Positions 13,774-26,260 of a DNA stretch of 64,000 nt are shown piece by piece. Numbering within the stretch: the first letter of the stretch is position 1; every line of letters begins with the position of its first letter. Origin of the DNA: Cinclus cinclus (Eukaryota; Chordata; Aves; Passeriformes; Cinclidae); assembly GCF_963662255.1 (NCBI RefSeq), contig NC_085055.1:5142102-5206101 (forward strand), given 5' to 3'. The translations under genes were made by a program, and so were the position numbers. The notes under the pieces are model-generated. The model was not told the DNA's origin, did no database searches, and was given only the letters and a program-made list of their open reading frames with translations.

Positions 13774-15917
13774 GTAGAGTTCACTCCCAAAGCTTCCACT
13801 AGCCCTAAGTAAAGAACCTTTAATTTTGTAAGAGAAACAGTGGTACAGACCTCTTTACTATCTCTAGCACATGAAGCCTGAAACAATTACAGCTTACTCT
13901 ATGAATCCATTTCTCATTTCTCCTCACTCAGATTTCCTTATGCTCTCCTGACTCAGGGGATATATTCATTAGGAAAGCATGTACAGTTTCTCTAAGTATA
14001 TCAAGTTTGAATTGCTGAAACTGGTGGCTGACTCCCTTCCACAGAGTTTGTAGGGAATTTTTAAAAGAAAACCCAACAGCTGATCATGCAACTAATCCAG
14101 ATTTTCATTCTTTCATCCTAAGCGAGGAAAAAAAGTGCTGACAGTTTTAAGTGTCTCCCTCAATTCCCTTCTGCTGTATACTACTGTGGGGCATGATGGT
14201 TTCTGTCCCATGCATGTGCTGCTCCGGGCTGCGCTGAAGGGTGCATGGCACTTTCAAAGCCACTCAGTTTCCCAGGGCATGAGGGAGTGTTTGACACTTG
14301 TCTCTTGGAGAAGCAGTGCTGCAGGGGGGAGAATTGAGATGGAGGGTTGGGGTTTGCTCCTCTCACACCACTGAAGGCTCCACACTAAGGCTGTTGTAAT
14401 CTCCGCTGAATTACGTGCAGTGAGCTTGCACCCCACATCAATGTTTCTGATTGATGATATTGGCTTGAATTTTCGACATTTTTCTCTTTCATCTTTTACT
14501 TAGAAATATGTGCGTTTTCATAAATTCAAAGGGCTTATGACTTCTCTTTCACTAAGAGCTACTTCACAGGTGAAAAAAACCCAAAGATGGGGAACCTGGT
14601 GGTACAAGGTGACTCAGAGCTGTAGGTGACTGCATCTGCAAAGACACCACAAAGCAGATTTCAGGCTGCTGCCACATCTGTGAATGGCCCATGATCGATA
14701 AAGCCTCACTCTTGGGCACTTGGGTTCGGGACAAAAGGCACAGAGCTGGGAGGTGAGGCCATGGCACAAGGTAATAAATGGGTTATCCTTAGCAACAAGG
14801 ATATTGAGTTGCCATTTGTTGCAAGACAGGCTCTGAATGGTTCTTTTTATGGACCTGCGCTGTGTTAATAGTGAACAGCTGAACTCAAGGGTTGCTGTTC
14901 TAACTCCTCCAGCAGCATTTCCCTATTCCTTTACCCTGCACTGTCTCCATTACCTTCTTGCAGATGTCCTTCTTTCCATCAGATCTCATAGTTAAGAATA
15001 AGAAACCAGAGTGCACAGAGGTTTGTTTCCCCTGCTGTGGAAGGCAGAGCACCCTTCCCTTTCCCTCGAAACACAAATCCTCAAACTCCAGCAGTTAAAC
15101 CACAATCCAGAGCACTAACATTTGGATTTGGAAGCATTTTGCATGCACAGATGGGGCTCCACAAGGTGCAAAGCTGTGAAGAATGTTGTAAATTGTGGAG
15201 TCAGGTTAAATTTAAAAAGTGAAAAGGGGAGGAAAAAAGCAAAACTGAGGGAAATGAAGGAAGAGACTCCAGATGTGGGTTGGATGGGATCTGACTGTGT
15301 TCCAAAGTTTCTTCAAGGCAAGCAGGGAAAAGTCAAGTCTTCAGGCAATGTTTTTTGAGAGCTCCAGAGGGGATGAATTAGGGACAGTGTGTTTTGGAGG
15401 CACATCCTGCCCATGAGATTCATCTGTCAGGAGAAGCTGGAGGCCCATCCCACCAAACTTCTTCAGAGCTGTGCAGTGCTGAGGTGATGCCTGGATGCTG
15501 GCTTGTGCCCAGACTCTGGAGCAGGGGAGCAGGAAGGTACAGAGGGAAGGGAGGGATGCTGCCAGGGCCTGCAGACCATGCTGGGCTTTGTAGGGCCATG
15601 ATGGCAGGGCAGGAATGACTCCCCTCCACTCCCCATTGATGGGGTGTGAGCCAGCCCCTCATGCCATGAGGACTGGGCAGGTTCCAGGCTGCTCCTGAAA
15701 TGAAGGGAGCCAAGGGCTCACCTCTTGCTTTTTCTACAGCTCTGTGTCCTGAATGAAGGTGAAAGTAATTGGCAGTCTGTCCCTCACATCTCTCTTTAAT
15801 ACTGTAGTAATTCCATTTTAGCCAAGCTGTGTACTTTTATCTTCCTAAGGGATCTCAAACAAGCTTTTAATTTTCATCAAAACCTTTGGAGATCACCTCT
15901 AAGATGAGGGTCGGAGC

Positions 15918-15935
15918 TTTTTTTTTTTTTTTTTT
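15918..15935 (+). repeat. Poly-T tract of 18
   Basis: An uninterrupted run of 18 T. It could be the reversed tail of a retroposed copy on the minus strand, because the following bases (15936-16120) form a non-AT-rich block. No source gene is recognisable and no target duplication was found, so it is reported only as a simple repeat. Confidence 0.85.
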
Positions 15936-16507
15936 GTGCCTGAGGGAGATGGACTGGGAGGGGTTCTGGTCTTGGAGGTTTCAGGAGGCTCCTCATGTCT
16001 TCGATGCTGGAAGATGGTGCACAGCACAGAACGTGGTGGAAAGTGCAACTCTGTTCCTGCAGGAAATTCAGAAAATACTGAAACACAGTTGTAATGAAGC
16101 ATTATTGAAAGAAAAATAAGGAACAGTGGGCCATGCCATGTACCTGGTTTTCCTCTCATGCTAGGAAAACTTGGGGGGCTTGTCTGATTTTGTGACAGCA
16201 GAGAATTTGTTCCTTCCCTTCCTTCCTTCTCCTGGTGCTGCACTTTTTTTCTCACAGGCTGGCATGTTGTGCAAACCTAGAAGCTTGCCTTGGCTCTGGG
16301 CTTGGTGTTTGGTGTCCTTTAGTGGAAGCCGTAATCCATCCTGCAGTGGGGTTATGGCTCCTGCAGGGAGCCCCAGCATCCTTCCCGAGTCACTCTGTCC
16401 TGTGGTCTGGTGGAGTCTGGGAAAATAAGAAATGTAAATAGGAAATGAATCATGAGAGATGATCATCTCTCAGAGAGATGTGAGGTTAGGATAAAACAAT
16501 GAAACAA

Positions 16508-16531
16508 CCCCCTCCACCCAAACCCCCACCC
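16508..16531 (-). other. G-quadruplex motif on minus strand
   Basis: Four cytosine runs of 5, 3, 5 and 3 separated by loops of 4, 3 and 1 bases satisfy the standard G3+N1-7 quadruplex rule on the complementary strand. The motif sits in an A/C-only low-complexity block (about 16495-16565). Whether it folds or is bound by anything is unknown. Confidence 0.7.
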
Positions 16532-19500
16532 TACTAAAAAGAAATCCCAAACAAACAAAAAACCTGGAGGAAAACTCCAAAAACATTTTGGTTGGTGATG
16601 TACAGAGGGAGAATATGGTGTTATAAATGTAACTACTATGACTCAGGCAACAGAAGCAGCAAGAATTATGTAGAGCAGAAGAGATTTTAAGTTGGAAAAA
16701 TGTGATTGAGTTAAGACGAAGAAAAATTTAGGCTGCATCTCATGAGAAAATAGACTAATTGTGAAATCCTCTACTACACTTAGATCTGGGCCCCTTGGGA
16801 AATAATGGAAAAGAGTGTTTCTTGGCAGTAGAAGCCCCTAGACAAAACACCAGTGCTTTAGGAATATGTTATGCATAGCTGCAATACAGTTCATCAGCAG
16901 CAACCCCATTCCTCCACTAACAGGAAAGAAGCAGCTAATTTATCAATAATAACTTCTGTGTTTCACTGCTTCCATATGCCAAAGACTCTGCGGTTGCTGA
17001 CGGATGTGTTTGGGTGCAGAGGTGATTTTACAAAGTGAGAATTTATCTGGTAGGAGCAGGTCTAAAACTAATGGTTCATTTTGCATAGGCTGCCCAGCAG
17101 CCACCAGATAGTAACAGCTGTTTGCTTCTACTCTTGTCTTAAGGTAGATTTGAACTATTAAATTAAAGGCAAAATAAAATTTGAGGTATTTCTTTAAACT
17201 ATTCAGTTCCTCCAGGGAATGATTTGCAAATGCACATGTATTTATCATATTGCAGCTTTCCTGTTGCTTAAAAATATCTATTTTCTTGAGACACCTTATT
17301 TAAAAGTGCCTTAGTGCTTTTCATCATCCACTGTAAGCTGTTTTCAAAGCAAAAGACTGTATGTGCCTTGAAAATAGTCGTTCATTGTACTGTTTGGCAA
17401 GCTTCAAAATGCACCTAAGGATTACAATTAAAAATACTAATCAAGACCATGAAATGTAATTTCACAATTTGAAGTGATGTTGCAAACTCCCATGCTCATC
17501 CTAAATTTGTCACCTGTCTGGGGCTGCTGCCATTTCTGTGGCCATGAAGCAGCTGCAACCAAAGCAGCTCAGGGGATGCCTGTACCTTCCACTGTGGGTG
17601 AATGGTTGGCTTTATCCACAGGGACAGCTGACACTTTCCACCCTCACAAGATCCAGGGCAGGATGATTTCCCCAAGCTCCGGGTGTTTGACTTTGGATTT
17701 TAGTCTGGTTTGAGATGGAATTCTTCTTAATGCTCTTTATCCTGGTTTTCCATCAGTGACATTTTGATGTTTTTGCATGAGCTTGAGCTAAGGAAAGATT
17801 CCATTTTCTTCTCTGTCCTCATTCTTCCACCTCTGCTCTCTGGGCTTATCAACACAACTTCTGTTAGCTGTAGCTTTTATCTCTACCTATCCTTGAATCA
17901 GCTCAATTTACTAGGCTAAGGAAAAAAAAAGAAAAAAGAAAAGAAACCAAGAAACCCTTACAAAAAAAGATGGATATTTTGCTGGATTTGTTAATGGAAT
18001 TGAGAAAACCAAATGATGCCAGTGCTGGGCAAGGTGTGAGCTGAGCACGGTGAGCCTGGAAGGAAGATGGGGAACAAGACCTGCCCCTTTCAGCTCCAGA
18101 GAAGCTGAATTAGTGTTGAAATTGGAGGGATAGACCTTAAGGAACAGCTAAATGACAAAACCAAAATTCTCATATTTTAATGTTTTTATCAAGAAATGGT
18201 TTAGATAGAAATAAAGAAATGTTACAATAAGTACATAGAAACCTGCTCATAGATCCTATTCAGTTCAGAGACAGGAAACTTGTCTCTGAATTAACATGCA
18301 AATATACATATTATTTCACATCAAAAAAATGAGATCATAATATTTACTTTTGTTAAGGAGCTTTTGATGTAAAATTTTTGCCCAGAGTACAGACAGGACA
18401 GAGTATCTGCTGTTTTAGCAGCTAAAGAGAAGACAGGTACTGATTGATTGTAATTAAGTGTGTTTTAGTGTGTTGCCTAGTATGCATTACCTAATTTATG
18501 CCTGTTTCACACCGTCACAATTATGCCTGCAATAGGATAAAAATTATGTGTAAATTTCCCAGTACTTTGTATTAAATATATTTCCATTCATAGAAAACAT
18601 TCCCAACACATAGCAAAGATGAAACTATGTGTAAGGTATGAAAAGAAATATAAAAAAATTTGTTCTTTCTGGCAATGATTTATTATTTGTTTGTTTCTCA
18701 TAGTGAAAGAGCAGGAAAAACATGAGAAAGAGACTGATAAATGGCATGTTACCCATTCTTTTTTCTTTACAACTATTAAGACAAATTTTTACTGTCAAAG
18801 TTGACTGAAATATTTCTATCCATATTCATCTTGAATGATATGCAACACAGAAAGTACTTTTTCAATGTGTACTCAGGTAGTCCACCTCTGTTGCCAAACT
18901 GTGTAATTTCAGATCATGAAATAACACCATCCCAGCAGGTTAAATAACGCTGCAGGTCATATCTACATTCCAACAGTTTGCTCAGTGTAGGAGGGTTGGT
19001 GTAATCAAGTTTAATTAGAAAAACAAAAGCAAAATTACCATGTGCTTGATCCAAAGCTTATTGAAGCTTACAGGAATCTCTCAGCTGGTTCCTTTACTTC
19101 TGTAAGTGATCTGTTACTAGGACTGAATCAAACTTGGTTTCTTCATGCTTAGCAAATTTGGGTTTTCAGTGTCATGAACAAGGTGAGAAAGAAGCTGGTG
19201 AGACAGTATAATTTTTCCTCTTAAAAACCTGAGTACTTGCTTTAGACTTCTCATTAACTTCTCATGCAATTAGGTGTTTACATGCAAAGATAAACCACAT
19301 CTAGTCTTTATGGCATATCTCAATCATAATGCTGAAATTAGGGAAGACAATTCTCATAAGCTGGTGGTTCTCTGTGGTAAACTATCCTGTGTAAAACAGT
19401 TGGCTAAAGCGCATAATTAATTTCATTCACAACAATTGTTGTTTACTGTCTAATATTTCAGGTTCATCTTGATCCGTTTTTAAAATGTTATGCATTTTAA

Positions 19501-20899
19501 CATTCAATAATTCAAAATTTTATGAGCAGTGGGGAAAAGTACTTATGGCTTGCTTTTGTTACCCTTTAAAAGGAGTATGTGACCACAGGACAGCTGCAAA
19601 TATAAAAAATTACTTCATGGATAATCTTCAAGTAACTCTTGAAAATGAACTGTAATAATGCAAAGAATTTTAAAACAGCTTTCAAGCAAGTGATTTCTTC
19701 CATCATGGTTTGTTCTCATAATCTTCAAGTATTTAGAGAGTCAATTGCTCTTAATTTTAGATTGTTATTAAATTAAGTGGTGATGATGACTGTGGGTAGG
19801 ACGTCTTTTACTGTCTAGAGTGTCACAGTAGAGTGTAATAGTCCTAGATTTGAAATGTTTTCATCCTATTAAATGGCTGTGTTAAGTTATCATAGAAAAT
19901 GAGCACCTAATTTATTTTAATCTTTCATATTCTTTGAGCTGTTTTTCCTCCTAAGTGTTTTTGAGTGACAAATGAGACTCAAAATCTGCTGTTGATGCTT
20001 ACTTTGCAGTTATATCAAGAAGACCCTTATCTAGAGCTGACAAAACCCAGCTTTCCTTAAAGTAGTTGCATTTCTTTATCTCAGAAAGACAACATAATCT
20101 ATACACTGTAGTTCTCTGTGTGTTCTTGTAAATCTCTGAATATAAACCTTTCTGTAGGCAGTGCTTTACATATGTCTGTCAAATAGAATCTGTGTTCTGC
20201 TCACACTGTGATCTTGATTTTTGTGCCATTTATTCATCGTGTACCTCCTGCTGTGCAGCCTGTGTATAAATTACTAATAATTATTGATGCTTGATACTTT
20301 TGGTCATATCAGTGCTGTTTGTAGGCTAGACAACCTCTGTCTGGAATTAGAGCCTCTAAATGTTACAATTAGCTTACAGGAGCAGAAATAATTGTATGAT
20401 TTTTCCTTGCAGCTTGTGTTCCTTCTTAGACCATGCTTAGCTGATTTTGTTATGTATTATGTAAGTGTGCAACCCTGCAATGGAGAAGATTCACATGCCC
20501 ACCCTCCAGTGTGGTATGAGGCTAAACAGGTGCATCACCTGCACCATCCTTTGATCAAAAAACCAGCATGTGCTGTATCTTCATTTTAGGAGCACCGCAA
20601 CCTGAGCCTTCTTTCATTGTGAAAGAAAATCAATCCTTCATACATGAAAACAGTTAGTAGTAGTATTACTTGAGCTTCACTTAGACTGAATTATTCATGG
20701 TTGAGTTATCCAGGGCAAACATTACCTGTGCAGCACACTGCCTGAATCGCCTCTCTTGTTTATTTTCATTGGGATGATTAACAAGGACTGCAGGACCAGG
20801 TTGTGCATTTGCTGGACATGAGAACATTTCATACTGGGATTTTTCTTTCTGTTTGATTTTTTTCCCTTTCTCTCATGGTATTGTGTTTGTTGTGATGGA

Positions 20900-21050
20900 T
20901 TTTTTTTTTTTTTTGGTTTTGTTTAGGGCCCCAGCGAGGGGTCCCAAAGCGAATGTTAGTGCTTTTGAATCTCGATGGCTCCCTGTTGACATGCCATCTG
21001 CAGATGCTCATGTAGAGTATGTTTTAAGCAGCAAACACCTGGGGTGCTGT
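20900..21050 (+). other. Possible exon or conserved patch behind a strong acceptor
   Basis: A run of 15 T (20900-20914) followed by 'ggttttgtttag' forms a textbook polypyrimidine tract and AG acceptor ending at 20926. The next bases are richer in CpG (cagCGa, aagCGa, tctCGa) than the flanks. One frame stays open from 20928 through about 21095 and contains residues such as SRWLPVDMPSADAHVEYV. I do not recognise this peptide. There is no good donor: the nearest GT sites are weak. Alternatives are chance, a conserved non-coding element or a minus-strand retrocopy with its tail at the T run. Confidence 0.2.
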
Positions 21051-21226
21051 ATTAAAAAATGCTCAGCATTTCAAAATCCTGGTGATGGAGAGTGATATGC
21101 TCTTGATATGCCTCTTGCTGTTAGAACTATAAGCTGGATCCTGCTAAGTCCTAATGCCTCCTGTTGGAGTGAATGATAGCAGAGAATACTTAGGACTTGA
21201 GAGATGTATGACTTTTCAGGTGTATT

Positions 21227-21258
21227 AAAAGGAGTTTAACTCTGTCAAAACTCCTTTT
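21227..21258. other. Hairpin, 11-bp perfect stem
   Basis: The arm 'aaaaggagttt' (21227-21237) is followed after 10 bases by its exact reverse complement 'aaactcctttt' (21248-21258). It looks like a bacterial intrinsic terminator, but in this vertebrate context that reading does not apply. It is reported as an inverted repeat of unknown role. Confidence 0.7.
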
Positions 21259-21479
21259 TTATTTAGACACAGTCATTTTATACTCATCTCCTCTACTGTC
21301 TTTTTGAAGGACTACAGTGTAATAGCCCTTGAGCAAGGGGATGAGCAGGAGTTGCTACCAGGCCTTTAGACTCACATGACACTCCTTATTTTCGTGATTC
21401 ACGTTTGAAAACATTCAAGCTGTGTCATTTTATGGTGACAAAAAATTTCAGCAAACTGGAGTGATTTTTGATGGATGTC

Positions 21480-22340
21480 TTCATGGGAGCTATGCTGAGG
21501 CCCGTGGAGGACAGGGAGCCACGATTAAACACAGCCAGCATGGCTCCACCAAGGGCAAGTCTTGCCCGCCTGATCTCATGGATTTCTGTATGAAGTAACT
21601 TCACCAATGGACAAACGAGGAGCTGCAGGTGCCATCTGCCCGGGCTTTGGTAGGGCCTTTGACATGGTACCCACAACAACCTGAATTAGAGAGGAATTTG
21701 ATGGGAGGAATGTTGGGTTGGATAGTTGAATCCAGAGGGTTCAGTGGCTCAGTGTCTGGTCGGGATTGGTGATGTGTGGTGTGACTCAAATCTGTACTGG
21801 GACCAGCACTGTTTAATGCTCTTCCCAGTGACACTGACAGTGGGATTGAGTGCACTCTCAGCAAGATGCAGATGGCACCAAGCTGAGTGGTGTGGTTGGC
21901 ACAACTGAGGCACAGGATGCCATCCAGAGGGACCTGGGCAAGCTCCAGGAGCAGGTCTGTGTGGAACTCATGGAGTTCAACAAGGCCAAAAGTAAGGTGC
22001 TGCAAGGGGTCAGGGCAATCCCTGTTATCAATACAAGATGGGGGATGAAGGGATTGAGAGAAGCCTCACAGAGAAGGACCTGTGGATACTGTAGGATGAA
22101 AAGCTGCATTTGAGCTGTCAGGGTACACTTGCAGCCCAGACATAAAAAAATTCTTTAGAATAAGGGTGATGAGGCCCTGGCACAGGTTGCCCAGAGGAGG
22201 TGTGGCTGCCATTTCCCTGGAATTGTTCAAGGCAGGATTGGATGGGTTTCTGAGCAACCTGCTCTAGTGGAAGATGTCCCTGCTCATTGCATACATGACC
22301 TCTAAAGGCCCTTTCCAACACAAACCATTCTATGATTCTC
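21480..22340 (+). mobile_element. CR1 LINE, internally deleted, broken reverse transcriptase
   Basis: The copy holds the C-terminal part of CR1 ORF2 followed by the 3-prime UTR. Recognisable coding stretches include 'ggctccaccaagggcaagtc', 'gcctttgacatggtaccc', 'tactgggaccagcactgttt' and 'aacaaggccaaaagtaagg', then residues like KLSGVVGTTEAQDAIQRDL. The catalytic FADD box region reads A-D-G-T-K, so one of the two metal-binding Asp residues is lost, and frameshifts break the frame. At about 22139-22142 the body jumps from the 'gcagcccag' coding segment straight to the 'attcttta' UTR segment, so several hundred bases of CR1 are missing. It ends with 'cattctatgattctc'. The enzyme once nicked target DNA and copied CR1 RNA. 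This copy is dead. The 5-prime end is uncertain by about 40 bases. Confidence 0.95.
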
Positions 22341-25300
22341 CAGCAGTATAAAATAAAAATCTCCTGCAAAGAGCCCTAAAAACAGGGTGTGGATAATAAC
22401 AAAAGATACAATTACCTAACGTGATTTTTATGACATCCCACTTAATGGCTCAAAAGAGTAAAAATGAAGTCAGTATGTATTGAAGTAATTTTCAGATTAA
22501 TTCAGAGAGAAGTAAATACAATTTGGGTCATGTTGCTTTTCTTGACCCTGGAACCCCATTCAAATAAGCGCTATGGATTTTAAAGATCTGCCATGTCTTT
22601 GTTGATGTATTATTGATCGTGGTTAGTCAGCACTTCAGCTCTTGTTGTTCAAGACCGCCCAAGGCTCTAAGATCACTTGTTAGCAGATTGTATTGCTCAG
22701 GTACTTTCTCTGCTAGGTTTATTTTCTTTTTTAAGGTATTTTTGTTCCTAAAAATTATGAACTGTCTTCCTTTTTAATTTTAATCAACGATTATGTGCAA
22801 ATGCGTTGCTGATGCTTGTGAGGAAATGCCTTTGTCCTTTAAGGCACATCTAATGTTCTTTACCTGTGTAGGTTAAATTCCACGTGCTTTACAACTCGAT
22901 TGACATGAAACATAGTGGACAGAGGTCTATGTGATAAATATGGCAAATTTCCCCTCTAGAATAAGTGTTGTGACTGCATCTCCTGAGACTGATGCAAAAT
23001 GGATCATATATTTGGTTGGTTTTAGGGGTATTTTCCATCTAAAACGGTTGTGTGAATTTAAAAAGAAGAACAAAGTGGGGTCTTGGAAAGCTTTGGTGAT
23101 GGTTTTCTGTTTTGTTGTTTTTTTTTTTTTTTTAAGTTTTGGTTTGTTGGTTTTCTTTAAGTTTCTGGTTCTTGTATCTTGGCTGACAGTTTGATGCTTA
23201 TAACTTCACAGCTGTTGGCTTGTGAAGGTTGTTTTTTTGATCAAAATATTCTCTTTTAATGAGGCTGTGTGATCCCTATCTTATTGTTGTTGTACTAATT
23301 AACTTTCTGAATTTTTTGAGCATTTTGCAGGGCTGTCATTTGGGTTTGTCTTCTAAAAACTCCCCATTATTTGAATAAGTGAAACTCCATGTAAAGTTAC
23401 TCAACTCTTATGCAGAATTAAACCAGGCAGTTGTTATTATTTAAGTTACTAACTCTGGGGGTAAATACAGTCCCTGAAATGGCAGCCCTAGTACCTGGTT
23501 GTGCTAGTAAACAATAGGTACAAGAAGCAAAGCAGTGAATAGATGATCCCTGATAATATATGCAGTAGTCTTCTTTTTATTTTATAAATCACAATATAAG
23601 TACTTGGATAACGTGGTATCTAAGCAACAACTTGACAAGAGACGTATAATACACTCTCAGAGAATAGAAAAAAACATCATTTGTCACCAATAAAGGTGTT
23701 TAGCATTCTGATCCTCCCAACATAAATTAATTTGCAGTTACACTAGCAGTGTTTTTACATATGTATTTTGCATTTGCATCAAACTACTTCCAGTCCTTAG
23801 GAGCACTTGCTGCTTTACTGAGTATTAACTGTTCAGAATGTGGGTATAGGTTAATGTGCTGCATGCCTTAGGATCAGCTCTGGTTTCTCTGTTACACAGT
23901 GCATTTAGTCTCCAGGGGATTAAACATGTTCCTCATGAATGAAAATGAATATTTATTAAATGTTGTATCAGGATATACTTATTAATACAGAAAATTCAAT
24001 ATGTTTACTTGAATGGTGTACAGGAATCCGAAGAAAACTCGGGAAAGCTTTTTATTCCAGTAGAAAGTTTGTGTATTTATATGTATTTTTTATTATTTTA
24101 AGACTTGAGTGTGCACTTTGAAAATGGGCACAAAAAAGCCAACCAGATATTAGAAAAACAGATTTCTAAGTAGCCGTCCTTTTCAACTGGTGACAGATTT
24201 AGAAGATAGAGTTGCAGACTTGGTTCCCAAATGTACTTTGGAGCATGTAACAGATAAAGTTGCAGAACCAGGCAATTGTTCCAGCCTGGTAGATGATTTC
24301 AACCTTGAAAAGAACAACATTTTAGGAAAAAAAACACCTCAAACATGAAAGCAAAGTAGATGTTATGTGCTGTCTTTAGTATTCATGGGCTGTACAATTG
24401 ATTGTTACTGAGTATTGCTTCTAAAGCTTTGTGAAGATAAAAAAATGCTAGGTCTAGTGGTTTGTTTAAAAAAATTACACATTTACAACAAAAAATGCTA
24501 TTGTTTTCTCACATCTGTAGCAGTATTTATAACTGCATTGTGTTTTGGGGGGGGGGGGGGGGGGGGAGAAAAAACTTAATTCAAGGCCCAGACCCTTTTT
24601 GCTGAGTTCCTACATATGTTTTTGACACTTAAAACAAAGGATGGCAATAGGAGATGTATTTCAGGACAAGCACAGAGACTGACTCTATTAAAGCCATACC
24701 TGCTGTTAGCCTCAATGGTATTTTGGGTGGAATATTTTCAGTTTGATTCTACGCCACTTTACTTGTACTGTTTTCAAGCTGTGTAACCAATGTTTCAGCA
24801 GACCACCATGAATTGACATATTCCTTTTTAATTATAACCTCTTTTAAGTTTCGAGGTGTTTACATTGCTTGTGTGGCCTTGTGAAGTCAGCAGCAGCACC
24901 AAAGCTTTTCTCAGGGTAACAAGCAGCAGCTGTAATAAACACACTCTGCAGACAGAAATGGGAACATGCTGCTGGGGGATATATGACCTGCTATAACTCC
25001 TTGTTTGACTATGACATGTGCTTATCAAGATGCAGAATGAAACAATTTTGCACACAGAATCCAGCAAGCGAAGATGGAGGGGAGCAAATGTTGAATTTTT
25101 GTGGCGGTCTCTCCCCGGCTGATCCGCCTGTCCCTCTCCCCCAGATGCAAAGGGGCAGCAGAAGAGGACAGGGCAGTCAGTTCAGTCACTGTAGTTTGCT
25201 CACCTGACACCTCTACAAGTATAAAATATAATCCTGGCTGAGGGGCATTTGCCTCTTTGTGCATGGTTGAGGCTCAGAGATGTAGCCTTGCTGCAGACTG

Positions 25301-26073
25301 GCCAGGCAGGCCTTGGGCAGCTGAAGGCAGGAGGTCTGGCTGTCAGGGGCACCAGGCCTGCAGGAGCTGGAAACCTAGAACTGGCAAGAGAAACAGAGTA
25401 ACCACTGTAAAATCATCCCAGCTCCGGTACAACACTCATTTCCCTTCTTTGTCCCACCTCCCGCTTAACTATGAAGGAAAAAGGGCTGCTAGAAGGCTTC
25501 TTCCAAGGTACTGCCTTTGCTGTTTCTATAGGGGCAAGTCAGAAAGGGAACAAAACTATTGAATGAGGTTAATGACACTTCTAAAAGTATTGTTAGGGAA
25601 TGGATGTGACTGTGGAATGAACAAGGGCTATATGGCGCCGCTACCTGTCCCATGGCATACAGTATACTGGGATTATGTGGAACACTGGGCCACTGAGCTC
25701 TCATCCTCCCATGGTAGAGACGCAACTGGAATGTCAAAAGTAATAAAAGTATTATGTAAATGAATTATTATAAATGCATCTTATGAGAATTGTTTCTCCA
25801 TTTGGATTATGTGAGTCAATCAGAAAGAGACAATTCTTTGGGGAGACTAGTGGACAGCCTAGGGTCTGGTTCATCCCTGCTCCTTTGGATACCTCTCTAG
25901 TTCCACTTATCTGAGATTTGAATAAACCTTTAAGGCTGGCCCTTCCTTCCTGTTTGAATAGAGAGCTGTGTGAGGTGAGTAGGCTCATGATTTAGGGTTC
26001 TAGTTAGGTGTCTAAAGCTAGCCAGGATCAGAGCTGAGCAAGCAAAGAATAAACAGCAAAAGACTACTCCAGA
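22341..26073. other. Single-copy DNA, no gene recognised
   Basis: No exon or RNA gene is visible. It carries a T run of 16 at 23118-23133 and the G run at 24547. The region 25240-25560 is richer in G and C and has 101-codon and 79-codon frames on opposite strands with no recognisable motif. An LTR-like look at 25591-25960 (starts TGTTAG, has an AATAAA at about 25920) was considered and not accepted. Confidence 0.55.
24547..24566 (+). repeat. Poly-G tract of 20
   Basis: An uninterrupted run of 20 G followed by 'agaaaaaac'. Long G runs are rare in vertebrate DNA, can form G-quadruplexes and are prone to length errors in sequencing. Similar runs occur at 41705 and 56280. Confidence 0.9.
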
Positions 26074-26260
26074 GCTTGGCTTGGGCAACTGCTGGAGCAT
26101 CAGTCACACTTGGAAACAGCATCAACAGATTGAAGAGGTTTGGCCTTCAAAACTGCAACAGATTGAAGGAGTTTGGCTTGGGAAAACTGTAGGAACAGGA
26201 GCAGCAGTTTGTGAGACAGCCTGGCTTATGCAAATGTAGAAATGGCAGCAGCAGGTTCTG
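26074..26260 (+). repeat. Degenerate short tandem repeat
   Basis: Imperfect copies of a roughly 35-45 base unit follow each other. 'caacagattgaagaggtttgg' and 'caacagattgaaggagtttgg' are near-identical cores about 34 bases apart, and the pieces 'cttgggcaactgctggagca', 'cttgggaaaactgtaggaac' and 'cttatgcaaatgtagaaatg' are diverged relatives. It abuts the LINE fossil that begins at about 26245. It may be a minisatellite born within that element or simply local duplication. Confidence 0.5.

Larger units (their letters stand above)
12441..20899. other. Single-copy DNA, no gene recognised
   Basis: No coding exon can be supported. The segment 12770-13060 and the segment 15370-15720 are richer in G and C than their surroundings but have no long conserved frame, no CpG clustering and no repeat signature that I recognise. 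A purine-only tract lies at about 17917-17946. The stretch 17950-20390 is plain AT-rich DNA with nothing visible. Separate entries cover the CpG-bearing patch at 13687, the G-quadruplex motif at 16508 and the T run at 15918. Confidence 0.55.

Noticed and set aside
15936..16120. Processed pseudogene in minus orientation behind the 18-T run
   Set aside because: No parent gene could be recognised and no flanking duplication was seen.
21227..21258. Intrinsic transcription terminator look-alike (stem then T run)
   Set aside because: The host is a vertebrate, where rho-independent terminators of this kind do not operate. It is kept only as an inverted repeat.
25591..25960. Possible solo LTR: TGTTAG start, AATAAA near the end
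   Set aside because: No matching CA end with a target duplication, no primer-binding site and no partner LTR were found. An 8-base 'aaaagtat' repeat at 25583-25590 and about 25747-25754 brackets only about 150 bases and lacks inverted termini.
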